From: Megamerina dolium
Taxonomy: Eukaryota > Arthropoda > Insecta > Diptera > Megamerinidae
Direction: 5' to 3'
Assembly: GCA_963854835.1 (NCBI GenBank)
Contig: OY978528.1
Location: forward strand, 39,113,960-39,177,959
DNA length: 64,000 nucleotides
Shown: positions 42,061 through 54,365 of the stretch, one piece after another
Layout of the letters: every line of letters starts with the position of its first letter
Numbering within the stretch: the first letter of the stretch is position 1
Position numbers and translations under genes: made by a program
The notes under the pieces: model-generated
What the model was told of the DNA's origin: nothing
Databases searched by the model: none
Seen by the model: the letters and a program-made list of their open reading frames with translations, nothing else

Positions 42061-42130
42061 AGAATGATGGTGTTGATGTTTCACCACCCAACCATGAGGT
42101 TAAAACATCCATAATGAGGCTGAAGAACAA
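42061..42130 (+). mobile_element. RTE LINE short fragment, plus orientation
   Basis: 70 bp equivalent to 16810-16880 of copy A (DDGVDV...PPNHEV and RLKNNKA). At 42131 the sequence switches to the minus-strand RTE fragment, so an inversion breakpoint lies here. Confidence 0.7.
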
Positions 42131-42955
42131 CAAAGCAGATTGTTGTTTATGCTGGTTTCAAGACAGACGAAGTCCTTCACCACCACGTGACGTGTTGTCC
42201 AAGACGCCGGGACTCTTTGTTTGTAGACATTGGGTACTCGTCTTGCCCTCGTTCACCGTAAGACCCATTCGACGTGATTCTCGTTCCAATTCAGAGAATG
42301 CTGTTCTGACTGCTCGCGAGTTGATACCGATATGTCAATACCGTCGGCATACGCCAGCAGCATGACAATTTTGTTGAAGATAGTGCCATTATGTCGTAAA
42401 TCTGCAGATCGTATAATTTTATCCATAATAAGGTTGAAGAAGTCACACGATAACGAATCACCTTGTCTGAAACCCCGTTCGGTATTAAACGGAGCCTTCC
42501 CAATTTTTACTGCACAATGGGATTTATGCAGTGTCATTCTACAAAGTCGAATGAGCTTTGCAGGAATGCCGAACTCAGACATTGTTGCATAGAGGTAATT
42601 CCTTACCGAACTGTCGAAAGCGGCTTTGTAATCAACGAATAGGTGGTGTGTGTCGATCTGTTTTTCTTGGGTCTTCTCCAGGATTTGGCGCAGTGTGAAA
42701 ATCTGGTCGTTGGCGGATTTACCAGGTCTGAAGCCACACTGATAAGGTCCAACCAGGTTGTTGAGCATGGGCTTCAATCTTTCACACAATACGCTCGATG
42801 GGACCTTGTATGCGATGTTGAGGAGTTCACGGTAGTTGGCGCAAATTGTGGGGTCTCCTTTTTATGTATGGGACAGAGAACACAGGCATGCTCTTATCCG
42901 ACCATATTCTGCTTATAAGCTGGTGCATGCAGGCGAGAAGCTCATCGCCTGCGGT
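42131..42955 (-). mobile_element. RTE LINE fragment (RT core), minus orientation
   Basis: Frame 42789-42253 encodes QCGFRPGKSANDQIF, VDYKAAFDS, RGFRQGDSLSCDFFN and LAYADGIDI. The second catalytic Asp of YADD reads Gly here, so the RT is inactive. Sequence corresponding to copy A 16960-17660 continues up to about 42955 with frame breaks. Confidence 0.8.
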
Positions 42956-43180
42956 AAAAAAGTTCGACAAGGCATTGTTCATCGTGTTGGTAAATGTTTA
43001 GTATACAGACATCCAACTCACTGTACAATGTGTTTATGCAACAGTTGGATCGTGTATACTCTGCATTACAATCTAAATGGATTTATTACAGGTTGCAGCT
43101 TTACGGCAACAACAAAGAAGCACATATGACGTAACTAAACATTAAACCTCGAAACGTTTAATATAGAGCAATACTTACTT
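42956..43180. other. Intergenic, with an imperfect palindrome
   Basis: 43001-43058 folds back: GTATACAGACATCCAACT pairs with AGTTGGATCGTGTATAC around a loop of about 20 bases. No coding content is seen. Confidence 0.5.
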
Positions 43181-43287
43181 ATTATGTGGCCATAACAACC
43201 GAATATCGATTTAGGCCGAAAATAACATGCTTCGCCAGCCATCTCTGTTCTTCGCTAGCTGGCACCAGTTAGAAATTCCAAGCGCCG

Positions 43288-44490
43288 TCAGGTTCTCCAG
43301 TACTTGGTCTTTCCACCGGAGGTTGGGTCTTCCTCTTTGCGCCGTCCTCCAGCGGGTTCCGAATATAACACCTTCTTAGCTGGAGCGTGTTCTTCCATTC
43401 GCTCGACATGACCTAGCCAGCGCAGCCGCTGGATTTTGATGCGCTTTACTATGTCAATATCGGCATACAGCTCGTACAGCTCATGGTTGAACCTTATTCG
43501 GTACTCGCCACCAACGCAAATAGGTCCAAAAATCCTGCGTAGGACTTTTCTCTCGAAAACTCCAAGCATCCGCTCATCCGAGGTGGAAATTGTCCAGGCT
43601 TCAGCGCCATATGTTAGGACAGGCATGATGAGAGACTTGTAGAGTGTAGTTTTCGTTCTTCGGGAGAGGGCTCGACTTCTCAATTGCTTACTTAGTCCAA
43701 AGTAGCACCTGTTTGCAAGAGTGATCCTTCGCAATATCTCCAGGCTGACGTCATTCCTGCTGTTAATGCTGGTTCCAAGGTAGACAAAGTGCCTTACTAC
43801 ATTAAAAGCGTAGTTGTCAACAGTGACGTCTTGTCCAAGATGCCCGGACTCTTTGTTTGTTGACACTAGATACTTCGTCTTGCCCTCGTTCACCGTGAGA
43901 CCCATCTGACGCGACTCTTTCTCTGAGAATGCTGCACTGACTGCTCGCGTGTTCATGCCGATTATGTCAATATCGTCGGCATACGCTAACAGCATGACAC
44001 TTTTGTTGAAGATAGTGCCATTATGTCGTAGATCAGCAGCTCGTATTATTTTCTCCATAATAAGATTGAAGAAGTCGCACGATAACGAATCACCTTGTCT
44101 GAAACCCCGTTCGGTATTAAACGGTGGGGAGAGGTCCTTCCCAATTTTCACTGCACAACGGGAGTTATGCAGTGTCATTCTACAAAGTCGAATGAGCTTT
44201 GCAGGAATACCGAACTCAGACATTGTTGCGTAGAGGTAATCCCTTACCGGACTGTCGAAAGCGGCTTTATAATCAACAAATAGGTGGTGTGTGTCGATCT
44301 GTTTTTCTTGGGTCTTCTCCAGGATTTGGCGCAGTGTGAAAATCTGGTCGATGGTGGATTTACCAGGTCTGAAGCCACACTGATAAGGTCCAATCAGGTT
44401 GCTGAGCATAGGCTTCAACCTTTCACACAGTACGCTCGATAGAACCTTGTAGCGATGCTCAGGAGACTTATTCCACGGTAGTTGGCGCAA
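43288..44490 (-). pseudogene. RTE reverse transcriptase core, copy B
   Basis: About 400 codons open: CGFRPGKSTIDQIF, FVDYKAAFDS, RGFRQGDSLSCDFFN, LAYADDIDIIG, the thumb FVYLGTSINS and the C-terminal RLRWLGHVERME. It is the best preserved RT of the family in this window. A shift near 43340 cuts the GRPNLRWKD tail. The upstream part is in frame 45692-44415, so this is not a complete ORF. Confidence 0.87.
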
Positions 44491-46129
44491 ATTGTGGGGT
44501 CTCCTTTTTTATTTACAGGACAGAGAACACTGAGCCTCCAATCATCAGGCATGCTTTCATCCGACCATATTCTGCTTATGAGCTGGTGCATGCGGGTGAG
44601 CAGCTCATCGCCTCCGGTCTTAAACAACTCGGCCGGCAGGCCATCAGCACCTGCAGCTTTGTTGTTCTTCAGCCTTAAAATGGCCGTTTCAACCTCGTCA
44701 TAGTTGGGTGGTGGAATATCAACACCATCACCTGTAATTGGGGTTATCGGGCAAACTCCTCCACTGGCGGAATTGTTCGTAGCATCGCCATTCAGTAACT
44801 TGGAGAAGTGTTCCCTCCATAGGCTCAGTACACTCTGGACATCCGTAACCAGATTCCCATTTCCATCACGACAAGAAGAGGCTCCGGGATTTAAACTTCC
44901 ACTCAGGCGCTTGATGATTTCAAAGAATTTTCGAGTCTCATTCTTGTCAGTACACATCTCTATCTCCTCACACTCGCGTCTTTCCAACTCCCTCTTCTTG
45001 CGCCTGAAAAGACGTCTCTCTGCACTGCTTTTCTCTCTATACCGCTCCTTAACAGCACGCGTTGCGCCTGCACGCAGGGTTTTTCTGTAGGCGGCGTCTT
45101 TCTCTGCGGTAGAGTCGCGACACTCCTGATCATACCACTCATTCCTCAGAGGCCGGTAGTAACCGATTACCTCCTCGGCAGCAGTAGTCATGGAGTGGGA
45201 TATATGTGTCCACCGTGCGCATGTATCATTAAGTGGGGGAGTGTTCTGCATAAGCAGATCCCATAGTCGAGTGGAAAATGCATCTGCTGTCTCTGGTGAT
45301 CGCAGCTTACTGACGTCGAGCTTTCTCTGTGTGGCACTTCTCTTGTTATTTGGGACACATAGGCGTGTGCGCATCTTAGCTGCAACAAGGTAGTGATCCG
45401 AGTCGATGTTGGCACCACGGATCGATTTCACGTCCATCACACTGGAAGCATGAATTCCGTCAATCACCACATGATCAATTTGGTTTCTTGTACGTTGATC
45501 TGGAGACAGCCATGTCGCTTTGTGGATGTCGAGATGCTGGAATCTGGTACCACCAATTACCATGCTTCGTGCTGCGGCGAAGTCGATCAGCCTCATTCCG
45601 TTATCGGAGGTGTTCTGGTGGAGGCTGAATTTTCCGACAGTTGGACCAAAGGTACCTTCCTTGTCCACCCTGGCATTAAAGTCGCCAAGCACGATTTTGA
45701 TATCGTGGGGGGGCAGCGGTCATAAGCTTCTTCGAGGTGCTGAAAGAAGCTCTCCTTGGTCACATTGCCCTTCTCATCCGTCAGAGCGTGGGCACATATA
45801 AGGCTGATGTTGAAGAATTTTGCCTTGATGCGGATTGTGGCCAGCCGTTCGTTCACAGGCGTGAACTGTGAGACAAGATGTCGTAGTCTCTTGCTGACCA
45901 AAAATCCACATCCTAATTCGTGCCTTTCAGCATGGCAACTGTAGTAGATGTGACAGGACGCTCTTTTGGAGCAGCCCTGTCCTGTCCATCGCATTTCCTG
46001 GAGACCGGTGATGTCAGCTCTGTATTTTTCGAGGACATCAACCAGCTGGATCCCTATAAAGGGATCGGACATTCCAGGTGCATATCCGTAAATCGTTGTC
46101 CTTTTTTCGTTTGCGGGGGTCATCAACAA
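44415..46129 (-). pseudogene. RTE endonuclease and linker, copy B
   Basis: Two overlapping frames (46129-45593 and 45692-44415) give the endonuclease with LQEMRWTGQG, GDFNARV, DQRTRNQIDHVVID and IDSDHYLVAAK, then the basic linker and RT motifs 0-2 (LKNNKAAGADGLPAELFK, LCPVNKKGD). The frame shift is in the G-run near 45710 (GGGGGG), a typical slippage site. Part of the N-terminus (TWNVRSLY) is disrupted near 46060. Confidence 0.83.
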
Positions 46130-46519
46130 AAGCGGTAGTCCTTATCCGAGGCATATTTGTTTTTTTCATTGGGGCGGTTTTTTTATGTGGCGGGTCCCAA
46201 ACCCAACGCACAACCTCTAACCGAGGAGATTTTCGCCACTCACTTCAGCCGCCTCCCAGCGGGTGCCAGGAGACGTTGCCCGGTGGTCGCCACATGGAGG
46301 GCCCCCATTAATAATAATGAAAGCGCCATCACAGAGTAAGCAGAGCAAGCTATATGACTACCCCTCATTAACAAATAAAGGTATCATCACATAGCGCTCA
46401 GATCAAACTACATGACAGCCAGTGAGTTGACTTGCGATGAGTTCAACAAGGCTTGCGCTAGCCCCACCTGGTTGAGGCAGTTAGACACGTTACCTTGCGA
46501 AAACACCACCAGACCACCA

Positions 46520-46659
46520 ATGGGATGCCTAAACTTGCTCTCAACTGAGTCGTCAGTTTTCATTATTATTACGAACTGACGAAAAAATTTGCAATTGCCT
46601 GTAGAGCGGACAGATGTTGAAACTTTCTTTATATGCACTCTGTGTTTGAACATTCCTAT
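46520..46659. other. Short unassigned stretch between RTE copy B and a gypsy LTR
   Basis: 140 bp with no recognised repeat or coding content. Confidence 0.4.
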
Positions 46660-47076
46660 TGTTATGTTTTTATTTTGTGAACGTTTAATTATATTTGAAT
46701 CAACCTTGTTCGATCATTGGATTCTGTCAATAATAATTGCAACACTTATTTTGTACAACTATATACAGCAACAATTTATTTAATCAGCTCTATTTACAAT
46801 AACTCTTTTAATGTACTTGCAACTTATGCCTCTGATACTGTATTGATGTTTGCGCAATCACGTTCGGGATTCAATTCATACATTTGTCATCAACTATTTA
46901 TACTCTGTAGCAGCACTCCATAATCTTCATTTATCGAGATTCTTCTACTTCTTTTTCGTTAGCTTGTTATGGTTATCGCCTATTTCTTTTTGTTGACATT
47001 CGTTTCATTGCTGCCAATATTCGTGTCACTCACAAGAGTGTCAGTGATGAGTAACCAATCATCGATACTCGTTACA
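46660..47076 (-). repeat. Gypsy-family LTR, minus orientation
   Basis: Diverged copy of the 438-bp LTR (about 417 bp) with TGTTATG...CGTTACA ends. It is joined directly to integrase zinc-finger sequence at 47077, so the integrase core and C-terminus have been deleted. Confidence 0.85.
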
Positions 47077-49055
47077 CTGTCGTTGGCCACTGCAAATTGC
47101 CTGCACTTCCGAATCCAATCAGTGACACGGTCATGACACTCAACCCAATAAAATCGTTTCTTTTTTTTTCTCGAAGGTTGTGGTGATTTCCAAATGCCAT
47201 CCACTGGAGGCATTGTGATACTCAATTATCGCTTCATTTATTCTTACTTTGGGCACCACTAGAAGATCATTAGTGATTTTTTCATCTTCACTTTCCCATG
47301 CTCGGAATAAACATCCGTCTCGTAAGTGCAGGCTTTGCCACTGCGCACAGTATGCCTTTGCTATTGGACTCTCATTAGCCATTTCTTGCCAATCTGGACG
47401 TATGTCCTGTTCCTTGTATTCCATAATCTTTGCGAGATCTGAGTCGTTCCGCTGATCTTCTTGCACTCGTTCGGTGGTCCATGACTCCTCCGGCAATATA
47501 TTCGTCATACGTCGACAATGTGCTCCTTGCTTTCCACTCGAGAACAATGTTAACATTCCATTTTGCAAGGACGACGAGATAGAGCGTCCGCGTTGCCGTG
47601 ATGTAATGCGAGCAACTCTCTTCGAGTGTCACAGTAGTTTCTTTCTGGCTTCGAAAGGATTTTACTGTAGTATGCTATTACTTTTTCTTGCCCATCTATG
47701 ATCTGAGAGAGCACACCACCTATTCCATAGCCACTCGCATCTGTGTCCAACACAAACTTTTATCCAGATACTGGATACGCTAATATTGGTGCTGAACAGA
47801 GTCTTTCTTTCAGCTGTTCGAATGCTTTCTGTTGTTCCTCACTCGCATCGCTGTAAATTGCCATAGACCGTCGCCAATACTGAAAGCTGTTTTCTCTTTC
47901 TCCTCCTTGCCAAGTTCCACTTGCCAGTAGCCACTTTGCAGATCAAGAGTTGAGAACCACTTCGCACCAGATAGCGTGACCAGACTGTCATCGATTCTTG
48001 GCAGTGGATAACTGTCTTTTTACGTGATATCATTTAGCTTTCTGTAATCCACGCAGAATAGATTACTTCCATCCTTCTTCTTTACCAGCACGACTGGTGA
48101 ACTCCATGGACTCGCTGATGGTTCAATAACACATTCTTTCTGCTTATCGTTAATCAGCTTAATGGCTTCATCTCTTTTGGCCAATGGAACTCGTCGTGGT
48201 TCTTGACGAATTGGCCTAGAATCACTGGTGTCGATGTGATGTTTCACGATGGTTGTTGGTCCTCCAGTTTTTCCATGTGAGGAAAAGATTGAACTGTACT
48301 TATCCAATAGTTGTAAAGCCTTTTCTTTTTGCTGGTTAGTAAGCACACCTGCCCATTCTTCCATCTGTGCTTTTAATTCCGCTCCAACAGTTCCTGATCT
48401 TCCGCTTTTCATCGACGAACCCTTTTTGCAGTCTACTACGGCAGTAACTTCCTGGAAATGACCAATCACCATTCCGTTTTTCACAAGTGTAGATGTATTA
48501 GTTGGATTTAATATTCGCACCGGTACTATTCCATTTTCTTTAGGTTCCACTAACGTGCTACCAAGTATGATGTTTTTATTCGTAATATCTTTATTCCACT
48601 ACCCGCAACTTGCCTGTCCCGTCATCCACATTTCACCGCTTCTGAATTTGCTGGAACCTCTTGGCGTTGACATGCCAGTATTCGTTTGATGTTTACATTA
48701 CGCTTGCAACCGATGTTCAATGGTAACTTGACATTTGTATAGTGTAGTATCCGTTGATTTAAATCTAACGTAAAGCCGTTGTCAATCATAAAATCAACAC
48801 CAATTATTACGTCATCGATTATGTCGGCCAGAATTTGTGCATCCTCACCCGTTGATGTACGCAATTTTATTCCGAATAAAGGCTCAAACCTCTTTACCCA
48901 AACGCTCTTGATTATAGAATGTGATGCACCAGTATGCAGGATTAACATGAATTCCATATTGTCCAATTTTCCATCAATAGTCCAGCTGCTTGGCACACGC
49001 TGTAGTTGTGAAATGTGAATGATGGAACAACCCACTGTTGGAGTCAGTTCAGTTC
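47077..49055 (-). mobile_element. Gypsy internal fragments, minus orientation
   Basis: Pieces in element order, each separated by deletions: zinc-finger and linker region of integrase (47568-47140, ending with the H..HLEITTT segment), RNase H part (47753-47550), RT pieces (48033-47839 and 48550-48020) and protease (49125-48622, with the LHTGASHSII active site where the usual Asp reads His). These match 24100-31200 of the full-length copy. The His at the catalytic Asp of the protease is a missense change. Orientation flips at about 49055. Confidence 0.85.
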
Positions 49056-49878
49056 GATGAAGATCGAATTCTCCAGGAAGACAAAAGAAGGAGAATAGGG
49101 TGGACAGCGATCGCTCCACTAACACAAATCCATCGTTAAACTAAGCCGAGTCAGTTCAGCGGGGCGTGAACAGTTGCGGATGTATTCGTCAACCAATGGA
49201 TTACTCGTTTTGGTGTACCGATGGAGTTACACTCAGACCAAGGTCGAAATTTCGAATCAGTTGTATTCCAAGTGATGTGCCGTATATTGGGTATATACAA
49301 AGCTCGTACAACACCTTTGCATCCACAATCTGATGGCATGATAGAACGATTTAACCGTACCTTGTAGGAATATCGATGTTCCTCATGGCATATCGATGCA
49401 CACAACATGATACGACGGATACTACTCCAGCAATGGCGACATTTGGAAACGAGTTAAGACTGCCAGTTGATTTAAAATTTGGAGTCGCAACACCAACAAG
49501 ATCAACCGAAGGTATCTACACTAACGAAAAACGGGAACAGTTGGATGAAGTACATCAGTTCATCAGAGAGCGGTCGCAGATGATAGGCGATAAGATGAAG
49601 GCCAGGTATGACTTGAGAGCAAATTCAAAAGGGTTCTATGAAGGAGAGCTTGTAATGCTTCATAATCCACAACGAAAGAAAGGCCTTTCCCCTAAACTAC
49701 AGACTCATTGGGAAGGACCATATGAGATTATAGCAAAGATAAATGACGTAGTGTATCGTATTCGACGTGCCTGAAATAAAAGAGCAAAGTTTAAAGTAGT
49801 GCACTTAGAGCGACTTGCGCCATATCGAGGGGAAGTATAAAAACTTGTTCGGGACGAACAAGGTTAAGAGGAGGGCAG
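49056..49878 (+). mobile_element. Gypsy internal fragments, plus orientation
   Basis: After the switch point the sequence runs on the plus strand: a gag-end piece (49056-49170, matching 31262-31360 of the full-length copy reversed), then integrase from 49171 (HSDQGRNFES core near 49230) to the C-terminal frame 49376-49774 and the polypurine tract. A stop near 49370 and a short deletion break the integrase. Confidence 0.85.
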
Positions 49879-50320
49879 TGTAACGAGTATCGATGGTTGG
49901 TTACTCATCACTATTGTGACTAACACTATTGGCAGCATCGAAACGAATGTCAACAAAAAGAAATAAGTGATAACCAGAACAAGCCAACGAGAAAGAAAGA
50001 GAAGAATCTCGATAAAGGAAGATTCTGCGGTGTTGCCAACAGAGTATAAATAAAGCCAGTGTTGAGAAGTGAGAATCAATCTAATACCGAACGTGATTGC
50101 GCAAACATCGATACAGTATTAGAGGCAAAAGTTGCAAGTACATTAAAGTGTTTTTGTAAATAGTTGTTTGTAAGCAGAATTGATTCTAAAGAGAGATTAT
50201 TAAATAAATTGTTGCTGTATATAGTTGTATAAAATAAGTGTTGCAGTTATTATTAACAGAATCCAGTGATCGAACAAGGTAATTCAAATAGAATTAAACG
50301 CTCCCAGAATAAAAAGTTAT
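49879..50320 (+). repeat. Gypsy-family LTR, plus orientation, upstream of the thiolase
   Basis: Begins TGTAACGAG and ends near AGAATAAAAAGTTAT. It includes a TATAAATA promoter motif at about 50045-50052. It reads toward the thiolase gene, whose start codon is about 170 bp downstream, so it could supply a promoter. Confidence 0.83.
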
Positions 50321-50489
50321 TATCGGAGCAAAACTACCTTTGCTATTGCACCATGAATTTACCTGTAGAAATTTTTGTGAAGGTTCCATAATACTACTTT
50401 CTCGCATGTTGGTGCTTTTTAAATTGATCGGCATAGGAGGATAATCGTAGTCGTTTTTTTAAGTAATCCACTGAAAAAAGTAATATATA

Positions 50490-52021
<1,532 letters not shown>

Positions 52022-52510
52022 AAGGAGTTGTATTCCAATTTTATGTAAAAAAACATTTATTTTTAAAGAATGTAATACATTTATTGTATTATTATGGAAC
52101 TTATTGTTCAAGAAATGTTTTAAATTGTTATGAAATTACCATATCAATACAATTACATATACTCTGCTTCAAATAAGCGAAGTGTTTTTGTGTGATAAAA
52201 GTATTTGCTGTTTGTGTAACATATTAGAGCAATAGTTGAGGAATAAAAAGTGTATTATTATGGTAATTAATATTATTCAAATAGTTAAAATGTATTGTTT
52301 TTAATTGTGGAAGTTCTAGTGTATACCTATGTAATCACAATATAAATGCTAATATAATTTACTTTACATAAGCGTTTTTGTGCAATAAAAAAATATTTGC
52401 CGCCATTTTAGCACATACCTACTATATATTAGAAACTGGTTAAAAAATAACTTGAAATACGAGTCTAAAGATTAACGATCATTAAAATCATGTGTACCGT
52501 TCTCAAGCGC
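52022..52510. other. Shared 3' flank of thiolase (+) and NT5DC1-like (-)
   Basis: Non-coding. AATAAA near 52241 is a candidate poly(A) signal for the thiolase. The two genes converge here. Confidence 0.6.
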
Positions 52511-54073
52511 TTATGATGTACCAGTTGACGGTGCTTTTGGATAATATCTATCTTTATTGTCGCAAGAGAATCTGTTCGAGATTGGCGTCTCAGCAACGCT
52601 ACCTATTAGCGGGATACACAATTGTGAGTACCTTGAAATGAACTTTGCCCAAAGGGTTGGTTTATTATCAACAAAAAAGTATGAACCCCAAAATGATGAA
52701 GCAACCACATCTTTGTATTCATAGTTGCACTCGTTGTAAGCATCATCCGCCAACAATTCCTCACACATTGTTACAGCGTCAAGGTCATGTTGCTCAACAG
52801 GTGTGTATATGTCCTGTATAATATTGTCACCTACGTACAGAGAGCGCACAGTGTTTGGAGATTTGCCTAGCTTATGTGAAAGTGAAACACGCATTTGCTC
52901 CCAGTTACCGTGAGTGTAGACTGCTGAGTCCAAAGGTAACATTTTACTCAGATCTATCTCACTTCCGGGAAGTTCTTTCAACTCGCTTACGCGCAAATAT
53001 GGACGTTTTAATGTAAAGAAACCTGGTTTTTTGGCGAAACAAACGACACAATCGAACAACTGCTGCCAATCTGAACCAAGAGCGAATGATGCTGTAAGAT
53101 TCGCAAAATCAATATTTGATCCTGTTAATAGGTAAAGTGATTTTCCAGAGTGTCGTAACTCCCGCAACAATCGAATTACATCATCATGTGTACGCAGAAG
53201 GTAGCGTGATGGCTCGGCACGTAGTGCTTCAAAATATCCACTTCGACCATTGGCAAAATTATCTCTTGTATACAAACGGATGAGACACTCCAGTATATCA
53301 GGCCAGATTTTATATGCCGTAGGAATTGGACAACCTTGGACCTTGGCTTCTGCATCTAATATGTCGACTGTCTGTGCGAATACAAGTGATACGGCAATAT
53401 CAAAGTAATCCAAAAGGGTACGCATTTTTTCCGTTAACGGGCCATTCCACATTGTTAGAGGATTTTCAAAAAATTTCACAGCAATATCCCATTTCCGCTC
53501 GGCACCATAGAATTGGATAATTTCTTCACTTGTTATAGCTCTTGTACCATGTGTTGCTCGCAGTACGGTGGAATCGAATCCAAGTTTCAAAATGTTTCCA
53601 TTATCGGCATCAATAATGAGACCTTTTTGGAAGAAATCATTATTTATATTTTGTGCAAGTAGTGACACCGGGTATTTCTTTTCTTCGACCAGGAACTTTC
53701 GCATTAATTCATACACCATTGGCACCATTTCATTTAGATTGTAACGAAGTAGGGTGCCATCTAGATCGAAACCAATAATGTCATAATCATTAAATGAAAA
53801 ATCCAGTGCTCTCTTTTCTGACATGATCGAACTAATGGTATCACAACTATTCCCGGTTTGTAGTGAATATCCAGACAGTAATCGACCAGTCATCAATTGG
53901 GCAGTATTTGATTTTCTAATTTCTGTCATTCCAATTGTCAAAGCTTGGCATGAACTATTGTATAATCGGCTCAGTACACGTGGGGATGCATGACACTCAA
54001 TTGAAGAATAAAATTTCTTGACGATGTAATTGCTTAAAAGCACAACATTTCTGCACACAGGACTCGTCCGCAT
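52511..54073 (-). CDS. HAD-superfamily 5'-nucleotidase domain protein (NT5DC1-like)
   Basis: 520 residues in one exon. HAD motifs: motif I FDLDGTLLRY (nucleophile Asp103 and Asp105), motif II LLTGSN (about 315-320), a Lys at about 348 and motif IV YVGDN (Asp416). It is a member of the 5'-nucleotidase domain-containing group, whose substrates are mostly undefined. The closest human match I recognise is NT5DC1, where the motif I residue after the second Asp is Asn (DLDNTL); here it is Gly. The first 83 residues before M84 (MSEKRALDFSFNDYDII) are extra compared with typical NT5DC1; they are basic and Ser-rich and may be a mitochondrial presequence, or M84 may be the true start. It is convergent with the thiolase. 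Confidence 0.87.
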   Translation of the reverse strand: MRTSPVCRNVVLLSNYIVKKFYSSIECHASPRVLSRLYNSSCQALTIGMTEIRKSNTAQLMTGRLLSGYSLQTGNSCDTISSIMSEKRALDFSFNDYDIIGFDLDGTLLRYNLNEMVPMVYELMRKFLVEEKKYPVSLLAQNINNDFFQKGLIIDADNGNILKLGFDSTVLRATHGTRAITSEEIIQFYGAERKWDIAVKFFENPLTMWNGPLTEKMRTLLDYFDIAVSLVFAQTVDILDAEAKVQGCPIPTAYKIWPDILECLIRLYTRDNFANGRSGYFEALRAEPSRYLLRTHDDVIRLLRELRHSGKSLYLLTGSNIDFANLTASFALGSDWQQLFDCVVCFAKKPGFFTLKRPYLRVSELKELPGSEIDLSKMLPLDSAVYTHGNWEQMRVSLSHKLGKSPNTVRSLYVGDNIIQDIYTPVEQHDLDAVTMCEELLADDAYNECNYEYKDVVASSFWGSYFFVDNKPTLWAKFISRYSQLCIPLIGSVAETPISNRFSCDNKDRYYPKAPSTGTS

Positions 54074-54173
54074 TCTTAAATTTAGACCCGAAAATAACTA
54101 CATTCCTTTATTAAAACTTTAAGTTTACTTTGGCATCAACGTGTGACGAAAGAAGAAAAAAACATCGAATTTT

Positions 54174-54365
54174 CTAGACAGGGCTGTTAATAGAGACGCA
54201 CTGCATTTTTGCACAAGTATCGTGTTTTGCTATATAGCTAGCAAGTTTCCAAAATTGCTGTTGCATAGCATCTAGGACCTGGTCCCGTTTTTCACGATTA
54301 GAATAACCTTGTAGCAAAGGTAATAACTTCTTCAGTGAGAGGTTTGCTCCACGAAAACACCATTT
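54174..54365 (-). CDS. Possible terminal exon of an unrecognised small gene
   Basis: Minus-strand, from a good acceptor (TTTATTTTATTTAG before 54365), a 63-codon frame reads KWCFRGANLSLKKLL, then a Gln/Lys-rich helix (DQVLDAMQQQFWKLASY) and stops at TAG 54174-54176. A 30-nt candidate exon (54468-54439, ending at a GTATGT donor) joins in frame 0. A candidate first exon lies at 54708-54623 (starting MSSDCCPRHQPDQ, donor GTGAG) but its phase does not fit this frame. I do not recognise the protein. It lies between the NT5DC1-like gene and Ctr9. It may be a small gene or a chance frame. Confidence 0.35.
   Translation of the reverse strand, partial: KWCFRGANLSLKKLLPLLQGYSNREKRDQVLDAMQQQFWKLASYIAKHDTCAKMQCVSINSPV

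Larger units (their letters stand above)
43181..46519 (-). mobile_element. RTE-type non-LTR retrotransposon, copy B, nearly full length
   Basis: Minus-strand copy about 3.3 kb long, from the 5' end GGTGGTCTGGTGGTG near 46519 to the 3' tail TAAGTAAG near 43181. Main frames: 46129-45593 (endonuclease), 45692-44415 (rest of the endonuclease through RT motif NYRGISLL) and 44490-43288 (RT core to C-terminus). Unlike copy A it keeps RQGDSL and the segment after YRGISLL. Frameshifts separate the three frames. No clear target duplication was found, so one flank may be rearranged. Confidence 0.87.
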
